From: an uncultured Ruminococcus sp. | GTDB taxonomy: Bacteria; Bacillota; Clostridia; Oscillospirales; Acutalibacteraceae | Assembly (NCBI GenBank): GCA_902797065.1 | Contig: CADBRK010000292.1 | Coordinates: forward strand, 1 to 7,354 | Direction of reading: 5' to 3' | DNA length: 7,354 nucleotides | Notes under the pieces: generated by a model | Database searches by the model: none | Told to the model about the DNA's origin: nothing | What the model saw: the letters and a program-made list of their open reading frames with translations, nothing else | Shown here: positions 1 through 6,996 of the stretch, in pieces | Layout: each line of letters opens with the position of its first letter | Numbering within the stretch: the first letter of the stretch is position 1 | Made by a program: the position numbers and the translations under genes

Positions 1-2
1 GC

Positions 3-1001
3 ATGATGAGAAGCTTCGGCTACTACGACTATAACGAGAACAACCGGACTGTTCCCGGATTCAGCGTTCAGGGCGGCCGGGCGAACGAGAATAACGTCGG
101 CAATCAGACTCGCAGGAATAACGGCGATGTGTACCTCACATCGGGGAATCCCGAACAGCAGCCGGAAGCAGCATCTTCCTATAATGTGGCGTCAAAGCCC
201 GTTACGCTGCAAAAAGAAGAGACGTATTTCGGAAATTCGCAGTATAATGCTGCAGCCGACGTGGGATATGCAGCGTCACCGTATCGGGAATATCCTCTGC
301 CCGACGCAGACACCGGAGCGGAGAGTTCTCCCGGAGCGCCGGGCACGATTATAAATTTATCTGCCGCCGAAAAAAAGAAGCGGTCAAAAAATGAGTATAC
401 GGAAGTTGAGTTTGTGGCTTATGATGACGGCATGCCGCATACGGCGAGGTATGTTGTCAACAAAAAACGCCGCAGGTTCAAAAAACTCATTAATAACCTG
501 ATAGTTATAGTAAAAGCATGGTGTACTTTGCTTTGTCCGATAGTCGCACTTCTGCTGTATGCCGAGCCGATTGCGGCAATATCATTTGAAATGCATGTTT
601 TTCTGCTTAAATCGTCTGTGGTGATGTATCCGTTTGCAGTGATCGCAGCGTCCGCCTTTGATCTGTTAACGAAGAACGAGAAAACAAGGGCGCGCGTACT
701 GAAGTACGAGACGCGTGTATCTTCGGGCGAAAACGGCAAAACTTACAAATACCCGACTTTGATGTATTATTATCATAACGGTGAGTATTATCCGGTTGAG
801 TTGACTCTGAAGAAAGAGCCGCACCCCAGTCACCTGATCGACATTCGTTTTGATCCGGAGGATCCCTGCGACGTCGGGGAGAAGTTCAGTGTGCTTACGC
901 CTTTGATCGAGATGCTTTTAGTAACATTCTACATGTGGAATGTTGTGAGAGTTATTCTCGGTTGGGAAGCCGGCGCGATCACCAATTATAACAACGATTG
1001 A
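3..1001 (+). CDS. Membrane protein with disordered N-terminal tail and DUF3592-like segment
   Basis: Function unknown. The first 332 residues that can be read begin with two adjacent ATGs at the window edge. No upstream sequence is available to show a ribosome binding site, so the true start may lie outside. Residues 1-130 are low complexity, rich in Asn, Gly, Tyr, Pro and Ala, and probably disordered. A basic patch (KKRRRFKK, 154-161) precedes a membrane helix at about 166-187. A second helix lies at about 200-222 and a third at about 296-320. The positive-inside rule puts the N-terminus in the cytoplasm. Between helices 2 and 3, residues 228-292 (ARVLKYET, YPTLMYYYHNGEYYPVE, IRFDPEDPCDVG) resemble DUF3592 domains, which share a 'tyrosine-rich strand, then (Y/F)DPenP' pattern. 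That assignment is by eye only. The gene is co-directional with the transporter genes and lies 51 bases upstream of them, so it may be cotranscribed, but it need not belong to the same system. Confidence 0.8.
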   Translation: MMRSFGYYDYNENNRTVPGFSVQGGRANENNVGNQTRRNNGDVYLTSGNPEQQPEAASSYNVASKPVTLQKEETYFGNSQYNAAADVGYAASPYREYPLPDADTGAESSPGAPGTIINLSAAEKKKRSKNEYTEVEFVAYDDGMPHTARYVVNKKRRRFKKLINNLIVIVKAWCTLLCPIVALLLYAEPIAAISFEMHVFLLKSSVVMYPFAVIAASAFDLLTKNEKTRARVLKYETRVSSGENGKTYKYPTLMYYYHNGEYYPVELTLKKEPHPSHLIDIRFDPEDPCDVGEKFSVLTPLIEMLLVTFYMWNVVRVILGWEAGAITNYNND

Positions 1002-1015
1002 TGTGTAATTCACAT
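1001..1015. promoter_or_regulatory. Short inverted repeat upstream of the ABC operon
   Basis: ATGTG and CACAT flank a TAATT spacer, starting on the last base of the preceding stop codon and lying 38 bases before the ATPase start. The arms are only five bases, so this may be chance. It could be a small operator. No convincing -35/-10 pair is visible in 1002-1052. Confidence 0.2.
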
Positions 1016-1038
1016 GTAAAGTATTGCGCCGATCGGAT

Positions 1039-1045
1039 AAAGGGG
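1039..1045 (+). promoter_or_regulatory. Ribosome binding site of the ABC ATPase
   Basis: AAAGGGG lies seven bases before the ATG at 1053. The spacing supports that start codon. Confidence 0.75.
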
Positions 1046-1052
1046 TGTACAT

Positions 1053-1757
1053 ATGAGTTCGTTTGTTGATTTTAAGGACGTATACAAGCGCTACAACATG
1101 GGCGAGGTCACGATTACTGCTGTAGACGGTATCTCGTTTGAAATAGAACAGGGTGAGTTTGCCGTTATAGTCGGCAGCAGCGGCGCAGGCAAAACAACGG
1201 TGCTGAATATTCTCGGCGGTATGGACAGCTGCGACGAGGGAAAGATCATTGTCGGCGGTACGGATATAAGCCGCCTTGACGAGCACGATCTCGCCTCATA
1301 CAGGCGGTATGATATAGGCTTTGTGTTCCAGTTCTATAACCTTGTGCCGAACCTCACGGCGAAGGAGAACGTGGAGCTTGCCTCTCAGATATGCAAAGAC
1401 CACAAGGACGCATCTCAGACTCTTGCAAGCGTGGGGCTGTCGGACAGGGTAAACAACTTTCCGTCGCAGTTATCGGGCGGCGAGCAGCAGAGAGTATCTA
1501 TCGCAAGAGCGCTTGCAAAAAAGCCGAAGCTTCTGCTGTGCGACGAGCCTACCGGCGCACTTGACTACAACACGGGCAAGCAGATTCTGAAGCTTCTTCA
1601 GGACACCTGCCGCAAAGAAAAAATGACGGTCGTGCTTATCACGCATAACCAGGCGATAACGCCCATGGCAGACAGAGTTATCACCATGAAAAGCGGCAAG
1701 GTCACGAGTAATGTTATCAACGAGACGCCCACAGATGTTTCGCTTATCGAGTGGTAA
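1053..1757 (+). CDS. ABC transporter ATP-binding protein, MacB/LolD type
   Basis: This is the cytoplasmic ATPase that powers the FtsX-type permease encoded next. At 234 residues it has the usual length for the MacB/LolD/FtsE-like group. All ATPase motifs are present and intact: Walker A GSSGAGKT (41-48), Q-loop Gln93 in VFQFYNL, ABC signature LSGGEQQ (140-146), Walker B LLLCDEP with Asp164 and Glu165, D-loop ALD (169-171) and switch His198. The LVPNLTAKENVELA stretch after the Q-loop is typical of MacB-type ATPases. The enzyme should therefore hydrolyse ATP as a dimer. The start at 1053 is supported by AAAGGGG seven bases upstream. A 65-base gap separates it from the permease gene, with no terminator visible. 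The substrate cannot be read from this subunit. Confidence 0.97.
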   Translation: MSSFVDFKDVYKRYNMGEVTITAVDGISFEIEQGEFAVIVGSSGAGKTTVLNILGGMDSCDEGKIIVGGTDISRLDEHDLASYRRYDIGFVFQFYNLVPNLTAKENVELASQICKDHKDASQTLASVGLSDRVNNFPSQLSGGEQQRVSIARALAKKPKLLLCDEPTGALDYNTGKQILKLLQDTCRKEKMTVVLITHNQAITPMADRVITMKSGKVTSNVINETPTDVSLIEW

Positions 1758-1810
1758 AGCCTGCGTCTGACTATGATTTTTGATTACTCTATGCATAAAT
1801 ATCTCGAAAC

Positions 1811-1819
1811 GGAGGTGAT
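1811..1819 (+). promoter_or_regulatory. Strong ribosome binding site of the FtsX-type permease
   Basis: GGAGGTGAT is a nine-base match to the complement of the 16S rRNA 3' end. The GGAGG core lies seven bases before the ATG at 1823, which fixes that start and suggests efficient initiation of this very long gene. Confidence 0.88.
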
Positions 1820-1822
1820 AAG

Positions 1823-4800
1823 ATGACGTCAACGCTTAGGAAAAATGTTTTCCGTGACATAACAAAAACAAAGGCGAGATTTATCTCGATCATGCTTATA
1901 GTTGCCCTTGGGGTCGGATTCTTCACGGGAATAAAAGCGACGGCGCCGTCTATGGACGCTTCCGCCGAGGAGTACTACATAGAGAACTGCCTTATGGATA
2001 TACGTTTGCTTTCAACCGTCGGGTTCGGAGAAAAGGACGTTGAGGAGATCAGAGCACTGCCGCATGTCAGAACGGCGACAGCTTCATACTACACCGATGT
2101 TATCATAAACTCCGAGGGCGACGGCAGCGTGATCAGACTGTACTCCGACATCAAAGAGAACGAGGACGGCTATACGCTCAACAAGCCTATCCTTCACGAG
2201 GGCAGACTCCCCGAGAAAAAGGGCGAAATAACTCTCGAAAGCAGCACCTTCGGCAACGGCGGCTACGCATTGGGCGATACTCTCACCATTCAGCCCAAAG
2301 CAGGCGATAACGAAGTCGGGGATATTCTCGAAAGCATGGAATTTACCATAGTCGGGTTCGCTCAGACGCCTTTGTACATAAGCTTCGACAGAGGAAATAC
2401 CGACATAGGCAACGGCAAGATCAATCTTTACGGCATTATCTGCGAGGACGATTTTAAGTACGACAGATATACTCAGGTGTATGTGCTCACCGATTACTCC
2501 GACGGCTCGATACCTACACTCGACGAGAATTTCGACAGCCTGATAGATTCGCTTGAAACTCAGTTTACCGATCTGGGCGCAGAGAGGGCTGTGTATTTCG
2601 ACAGCGAGTACCTCAGCGACGCAAGGAAAAAACTCGAGGACGCAAAAGAGGATTTCAGAAAAGAAAAGGAAAAAGCCGAAAAGGAAATCGCCGACGCCGA
2701 GAAAAAGCTGAACGACGGCGAGAAGGAATTCAACGATAAGATAAGCGAGGCGAAGGAATCTCTCGATAACGCAAAGAAGCAGATCGACGACGGCGAAAAG
2801 CAGCTGGAACAGGGTTGGAAGGACTATTACAAGGGTATAGAGGACGCTCAGACTCAGCTTGACAACGCAAGAGCGCAGCTGCAGACCGCAAAAGCCGATC
2901 TGAAAACAGCAAGAGAAGAATTCAACAGCAAGATCGCTCAGGCGCAGAGAGAGCTTAACGCAGCAGAGAGAGAGTATAACAGCGGTCTTGACGAATACAA
3001 CAGAGGTCTTGCCGAGTTCAACGCACAGACTCTGCCCGCAAAAGCAGGGCTGGAGCTGCTTAAGCTTGAGTACGAAAACGAGCTTAACAAGTTTGAAAAC
3101 TTCACAAAGCCCGACTGCGAGAGAATTATTGGTGAATGCAGTTCGGTCATCGAAAACGCACAGGCGGAGATAGAAAGCTATAAATCAGAGCTTGAACAGA
3201 CGGACAGCGTCATTCGCAGGTCTTTTCTCAGGCTGGAAATATCTTCAAGGGAGACTTTAATAGATACTACGCAAAGGACTCTCGAACGGTATCAAAAACG
3301 CCTTGACGACGCACAAAAAGAAGTGGACTCCAAAAAAGAAGCGTATGACGACGCAAAGCGGCAGTATGAAGAAGAAACAGCCGAACCGAAAGCAAAGCTT
3401 GACGAAGCCAAAGCGCAGCTTGACGCGGCAAAAGAACAGATAGACAACGGCAAAGCCGAGCTTGCGCAGCAAAAAGCCGCAGGAGAACAAGCGCTTTCCG
3501 ACGCTCAGACTCAGATAACGCAGGCTCAGACAGCTTTGACGCAGGGGCAGACAGAGCTTGCCGCAAAGAAGAACGAAGGGTGGCAGCAGCTCAAAGACAG
3601 CGAAAAGCAGCTTTCCGACGCAAAGGAACTCTACGAAGAAGGCAAGACGGAATTCGAGAAGCAGAAAGCGGACGGAGAACAGAAGCTCAAGGACGCGCGC
3701 AGCGAGTTTGAAGAAAAGAAAACCGAAGCGCAGGAGGATTTAAACGACGCGCAGGCGAAGCTTGACAAAGCCGAAGAGAAGCTTAACGATATGGAGAACC
3801 CCGAGTGGTATTTCTTCACACGCAGAGATAACCCCGGCTACACCTCGCTGATCGACGATACTACCCGTGTGGACGCAGTAGGAGCGGTGTTCCCGCTGTT
3901 CTTTATGCTTGTGGCGGCGCTTGTGTGTCTGACTACGCTGACACGCCATGTGGAGGAAAAGCGTACCGAAATAGGCACGCTGAAAGCGCTCGGGTACACG
4001 ACAAAAGCGATAATGTCGCAGTTTTTATTCTACTCCACGGCGGCGTCACTTGCAGGGTGCGTTCTCGGGATAGGGTTCGGAATGATGATCCTGCCGAGGG
4101 TGATTTACAATGCGTACGGCATTATGTATATGCTGATCGACTTAAAGCTTAAAATTCCGGTACTGCCGATCTCCGCAGGAGTAGTCACGGCGTTTGTATG
4201 TACGACGCTTGTGTCGCTGTACACCTGCATGAGGGTACTCAGAGAGAAGCCCTCGGAGCTTATGCGCCCGAAAGCACCCAAGATAGGCAGGAGGATTCTG
4301 CTCGAAAGAATGCCGTTCATATGGAACAGAATGAACTTCACTTCAAAGGTGACGGCACGAAATATAGTGCGGTACAAGGCGAGGTTCTTCATGACGGTAA
4401 TCGGCGTGGCAGGCTGTACGGCGCTTATTCTTACGGGTTTCGGGCTGAAAAACTCGATAAGCTCGATCGCCGACAAGCATTTCGGCGAGATATATACATA
4501 CGATATGATAGCCGTACTCGAAGAAGAGGGAACAGCCCACGAATATGCAAATCTGCTGAGCGACATAGAACAGAACGACGATATAGACACGGCTATGCTG
4601 CAAAGGCAGGTGTCCATAGGTGTTAAGTCCGAGAACGGGAAAGAGATGAACGACGACATCTATATGATCGTGCCGCAGTCTGTGGAGCGTATGGAAAATC
4701 TTATTCATCTCAGGCAGCGCAGGGACGGCGCAAAGATAGAGCTTACGGACGAGGGAGCTGTCGTAACCGAGAAAATGGCAGATAAGCTCGGGATTACGAT

Positions 4801-5482
4801 AGGGAGTACCATAACGATAACGGAGGACAACAAGAAGCACGACGTCAAGGTGACGGGCATATCGGAGAACTATATCTTCGGGTACGTATTCATAACGCCG
4901 CAGTGCTACAAAGAGATTTACGGCAGAGACGTACTCTACAACATGATGCTGTGCGGAATGAAGGACGCAAATACTCAATCCGAGAACAGACTCGGCGCAT
5001 ATTGTCTTGACAAAGACGGTATAGTTGCTGTATCATTTATTAGTGGAAGCATAAACAGCTTTCTGGATACGATCAGCAGTCTTGATCTTGTGATACTTGT
5101 GCTGCTCGTATGTGCGGGACTTCTTGCGATAGTAGTTCTGTATAACCTTACGAATATTAATATCGAAGAAAGAGTGCGTGAGATAGCCACCATCAAGGTA
5201 CTGGGGTTCTACAACGGCGAGACGTGCGCATTTGTATACAGAGAGAATATTATCCTGACTCTGTGCGGAATAATTGCGGGGCTTGGGATAGGCGTAGTGC
5301 TGCACAGGTTCGTTATACTGACCATCGAGATCAACAAGACCATGTTCAGCAGAGATATAGCGTGGTGGAGTTATCTGCTTGCGGCGGTGCTGACGGCGGT
5401 GTTTGCGGCTGTTGTGAATTTTATTATGTACTTCAAGATCAAAAAGATCAACATGGTAGAGTCTCTCAAGAGCATAGAATAG
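1823..5482 (+). CDS. FtsX/MacB-type ABC permease with giant extracellular coiled coil
   Basis: This 1219-residue membrane subunit pairs with the preceding ATPase. TM1 lies at about 20-38 (ISIMLIVALGVGFFTGI), followed by an outer domain of about 220 residues resembling a MacB periplasmic core. Residues 262-658 are an Ala/Lys/Glu/Gln-rich coiled coil in long runs of heptads. The first FtsX domain has three helices (about 686-706, 731-757, 780-804). TM5 lies at about 853-872, and a second outer domain spans 875-1085. The second FtsX domain has helices at about 1087-1109, 1140-1163 and 1181-1204. The motifs TEIGTLKALGY (715-725) and REIATIKVLGF (1119-1129) are the paired cytoplasmic segments expected to contact the ATPase. 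The total is eight membrane helices, in a duplicated FtsX layout. Family members usually act by mechanotransmission, in export, lipid extraction or control of wall enzymes. The substrate here is unknown. The coiled coil makes it far larger than a typical MacB of about 650 residues. The stop lies 16 bases before the lipoprotein start. Confidence 0.95.
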   Translation: MTSTLRKNVFRDITKTKARFISIMLIVALGVGFFTGIKATAPSMDASAEEYYIENCLMDIRLLSTVGFGEKDVEEIRALPHVRTATASYYTDVIINSEGDGSVIRLYSDIKENEDGYTLNKPILHEGRLPEKKGEITLESSTFGNGGYALGDTLTIQPKAGDNEVGDILESMEFTIVGFAQTPLYISFDRGNTDIGNGKINLYGIICEDDFKYDRYTQVYVLTDYSDGSIPTLDENFDSLIDSLETQFTDLGAERAVYFDSEYLSDARKKLEDAKEDFRKEKEKAEKEIADAEKKLNDGEKEFNDKISEAKESLDNAKKQIDDGEKQLEQGWKDYYKGIEDAQTQLDNARAQLQTAKADLKTAREEFNSKIAQAQRELNAAEREYNSGLDEYNRGLAEFNAQTLPAKAGLELLKLEYENELNKFENFTKPDCERIIGECSSVIENAQAEIESYKSELEQTDSVIRRSFLRLEISSRETLIDTTQRTLERYQKRLDDAQKEVDSKKEAYDDAKRQYEEETAEPKAKLDEAKAQLDAAKEQIDNGKAELAQQKAAGEQALSDAQTQITQAQTALTQGQTELAAKKNEGWQQLKDSEKQLSDAKELYEEGKTEFEKQKADGEQKLKDARSEFEEKKTEAQEDLNDAQAKLDKAEEKLNDMENPEWYFFTRRDNPGYTSLIDDTTRVDAVGAVFPLFFMLVAALVCLTTLTRHVEEKRTEIGTLKALGYTTKAIMSQFLFYSTAASLAGCVLGIGFGMMILPRVIYNAYGIMYMLIDLKLKIPVLPISAGVVTAFVCTTLVSLYTCMRVLREKPSELMRPKAPKIGRRILLERMPFIWNRMNFTSKVTARNIVRYKARFFMTVIGVAGCTALILTGFGLKNSISSIADKHFGEIYTYDMIAVLEEEGTAHEYANLLSDIEQNDDIDTAMLQRQVSIGVKSENGKEMNDDIYMIVPQSVERMENLIHLRQRRDGAKIELTDEGAVVTEKMADKLGITIGSTITITEDNKKHDVKVTGISENYIFGYVFITPQCYKEIYGRDVLYNMMLCGMKDANTQSENRLGAYCLDKDGIVAVSFISGSINSFLDTISSLDLVILVLLVCAGLLAIVVLYNLTNINIEERVREIATIKVLGFYNGETCAFVYRENIILTLCGIIAGLGIGVVLHRFVILTIEINKTMFSRDIAWWSYLLAAVLTAVFAAVVNFIMYFKIKKINMVESLKSIE
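2606..3796 (+). other. Coiled-coil-encoding segment of the permease
   Basis: This segment encodes residues 262-658. Heptads run in register, for example LDNAKKQ/IDDGEKQ/LEQGWKD from 314 and LDEAKAQ/LDAAKEQ/IDNGKAE/LAQQKAA from 526. The only prolines are Pro405, Pro430 and Pro522. A 15-base identical string encoding DAQTQ occurs at 2843-2857 and 3500-3514, which hints at growth by internal duplication. Topology places the segment outside the cell. Confidence 0.85.
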
Positions 5483-5485
5483 AAT

Positions 5486-5491
5486 GAGGAG
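5486..5491 (+). promoter_or_regulatory. Ribosome binding site deciding the lipoprotein start
   Basis: GAGGAG lies seven bases before the ATG at 5499. The in-frame ATG at 5484 overlaps this site and has no ribosome binding site of its own, so 5499 is the better start. Confidence 0.8.
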
Positions 5492-5498
5492 AAAGTGT

Positions 5499-6848
5499 AT
5501 GAACAGTTGGAAGATCAGAATATTGTCCGCAGTTATGGCTATGGGTATGCTTGCGGCTGTCGGCTGTAATGACAAGAACGCAGATACAGCTTCGTCGGAG
5601 CTGACAGTGAGCAAAGCGGAGACGGAAACGGATACAGACAGCGAGCCTGAGGATACGGACATCGGCGAGCATAAGGATTATGACAAGCAGGACGCAAACG
5701 CGGATTTTCTGGGAGGTATCATCATAGCCGATCAGGACGGCTCGAAACGCTGCATGGAGGTTTTCAGAGCCGACGAGGATTCGGGCAGCTTTTACGCGAG
5801 CGAGGTCAATGCGATGAAGGAGCGTCTGGGCAATAAAGCCGATGTGTACTCCATGGCTGTGCCGTCGTCGTGCGAGCTGTACTGCCCTGCCAATATGAGA
5901 GGCGAGATCGACAGCCAGAGTACCATAATAGATAATATCAACGACTCGCTGATCGGCGTTAAGGGTGTTGACGTACTGCCGACGCTTACTAATCATAATG
6001 CGGAGAATATCTATTTCCGTACGGATACACGCTGGGCGCCTCTCGGTGCGTACTATGCGGGCAAGGTGTTTGCAAAAACAGCGGGAGTACCGTATGCGGA
6101 TATATCGGAGTATACGCCGTCAAAGACGACGGACTATGTGGGAAATATGAGTATGTTCGTTGATTACGAAACTCTCGAAACGCTGAAAACAGACCCCGAC
6201 GATTTTGTCTATTACAAGCCGAAGGCAGAGTACAAGACATTCTACTATGACGAGTCGTTCGAGTTCCTGACGGAGGACAAATTCTTTGAGGAAGTACCCG
6301 ATTCGATGTATGATACGTTCTACAAGGGCGGATTCTACTCGCTGAAAATCGAGACGAAGGTAAAAAACGGCAGAAAGCTGCTGATAATCAAGGACAACGC
6401 AGGCACGGCGATTGCGCCGTTCTTCACAAGCTCGTTTGAAGAAATATACGTTGTCGACAAGGACTATACGGAAGTTAATGCCGTGGAGATGATAGAGGAT
6501 TTCAGGATCACAGATGTGCTGTACTGCCTTGATATGTTCACGATAACCACACAGAGCGCATACGGTCTTGAAACGCTGCGCACACAGGCTACGCACGGCA
6601 GACTTGAGGACAATGCGACGGATTCCGACAGCGACAAGGACAGCGACAGTGATAAAGACGGCAGTGACAAGGATGATTCCGATACGGAAGAGGAGATCAC
6701 TACAGACAGCGAGATTCAGTATGTTTACGATGTCGGGCTTAACAATTCTGTGGGAGTAGCAGAGACGGAGGAGTCGATACCCGAAGATCAGTATGAAGAC
6801 CCCTATGACGATGGTGGAGAGAATTACGGGTATGAGGAGGAGTATTGA
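5499..6848 (+). CDS. DHHW-family lipoprotein, probably catalytically inactive
   Basis: This is a predicted surface lipoprotein of 449 residues. The signal peptide has WKIR, a hydrophobic core and a lipobox-like LAAVGC with Cys23 as the lipid-modified residue. An acidic linker (about 24-65) leads to a domain (about 70-365) matching the DHHW family, which is related to the SGNH-hydrolase-like AlgX/AlgJ polysaccharide O-acetylation proteins. The landmarks are VYSMAVPSSCELYCP, the IYFRTD-RWAPLGAYYAGKVF block and KLLIIKDNAGTAIAPFF followed by EEIYVVD. The family's Asp-His motif (DHHW, or DTHW in AlgX) reads DTRW at 176-179, so the His is Arg178. The expected KDS serine is Asn300. A catalytic role therefore looks lost, leaving binding or scaffolding as options. 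The tail (about 374-449) is rich in Asp, Ser and Glu and ends in a Tyr/Glu-rich stretch. The gene starts 16 bases after the permease stop and is almost certainly cotranscribed with it. The family call is by motif memory, without alignment. Confidence 0.88.
   Translation: MNSWKIRILSAVMAMGMLAAVGCNDKNADTASSELTVSKAETETDTDSEPEDTDIGEHKDYDKQDANADFLGGIIIADQDGSKRCMEVFRADEDSGSFYASEVNAMKERLGNKADVYSMAVPSSCELYCPANMRGEIDSQSTIIDNINDSLIGVKGVDVLPTLTNHNAENIYFRTDTRWAPLGAYYAGKVFAKTAGVPYADISEYTPSKTTDYVGNMSMFVDYETLETLKTDPDDFVYYKPKAEYKTFYYDESFEFLTEDKFFEEVPDSMYDTFYKGGFYSLKIETKVKNGRKLLIIKDNAGTAIAPFFTSSFEEIYVVDKDYTEVNAVEMIEDFRITDVLYCLDMFTITTQSAYGLETLRTQATHGRLEDNATDSDSDKDSDSDKDGSDKDDSDTEEEITTDSEIQYVYDVGLNNSVGVAETEESIPEDQYEDPYDDGGENYGYEEEY
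6621..6695 (+). repeat. Asp/Ser-rich low-complexity repeat in the lipoprotein tail
   Basis: This run of GAC/GAT, AGC/AGT and AAG/AAA codons encodes alternating Asp-Ser and Asp-Lys residues (DSDSDKDSDSDKD, from residue 375). It resembles the SD-type spacer regions of Gram-positive surface proteins and is probably a flexible, strongly acidic stalk that could bind cations or resist wall packing. Confidence 0.75.
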
Positions 6849-6895
6849 TTACGAGTTTAAGCGAATTGATATAAGACTTTGATAATTTATTAAAA

Positions 6896-6919
6896 TATAT
6901 TATTATGAATAATAATATA
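6896..6919. repeat. AT-only perfect inverted repeat
   Basis: Two perfect 11-base arms (TATATTATTAT and its reverse complement) are separated only by GA. The repeat lies in the convergent intergenic region, 47 bases after the lipoprotein stop. It could form a weak hairpin or cruciform or bind a protein. It contains no GC pairs and is not a classical terminator. Confidence 0.6.
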
Positions 6920-6926
6920 CAATAAT

Positions 6927-6947
6927 GACCGCTCCTTTGGGGCGGTC
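6927..6947 (-). terminator. GC-rich hairpin, possible back-up terminator
   Basis: GACCGCTCC and GGGGCGGTC pair over nine positions (one G-U) around a TTT loop. On the + strand it is followed by AAAAAG, so it is not a normal terminator there. On the minus strand it is followed by ATTATTGTATATTATT, a weak T-rich tract. It could serve as a second stop for the minus-strand surface-protein transcript, or protect the 3' end of the + strand operon mRNA. Confidence 0.5.
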
Positions 6948-6955
6948 AAAAAGTT

Positions 6956-6980
6956 ATCCCCCGAAGTTGATTCGGGGGAT
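6956..6980. terminator. Two-way intrinsic terminator between convergent genes
   Basis: Perfect ten-base arms ATCCCCCGAA and TTCGGGGGAT surround a GTTGA loop. On the + strand the stem runs into TTTTCT. On the minus strand it runs into AACTTTTT. It can therefore end both the transporter-lipoprotein operon (108 bases after its last stop codon) and the minus-strand gene (16 bases after its stop). Confidence 0.9.
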
Positions 6981-6996
6981 TTTCTAAGGAAGAATA

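Noticed and set aside
1772..1800. Possible promoter (TATGAT, TTGATT, CATAAAT) between the ATPase and permease genes
   Set aside because: None of the boxes pair at a 16-18 base spacing with a credible partner, so an internal promoter is not supported.
3257..3566. Two overlapping minus-strand open frames opposite the coil
   Set aside because: Phe/Leu/Arg-rich products arise from the antisense reading of Lys/Glu/Ala codons in the coiled coil.
4105..4659. Minus-strand open frame of 184 codons
   Set aside because: It lies entirely inside the permease gene, which has strong domain evidence; the product has no recognisable motif and no convincing ribosome binding site.
4343..4978. Minus-strand open frame of 211 codons
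   Set aside because: It is opposite the second outer domain of the permease and overlaps another minus-strand frame; its His/Tyr/Arg-rich composition is typical of an antisense shadow.
5484..5498. Upstream ATG for the lipoprotein (five residues longer)
   Set aside because: It overlaps the GAGGAG ribosome binding site for the ATG at 5499, has no site of its own, and the shorter start gives a normal lipoprotein signal peptide.
5033..5662. Minus-strand open frame of 209 codons across the permease-lipoprotein junction
   Set aside because: It covers two well-supported + strand genes and their ribosome binding site, and its product looks like an antisense reading of membrane helices.
6927..6947. 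GC-rich hairpin as the main + strand terminator of the operon
   Set aside because: It is followed by AAAAAG rather than a T tract on the + strand; the hairpin at 6956-6980 fits much better.
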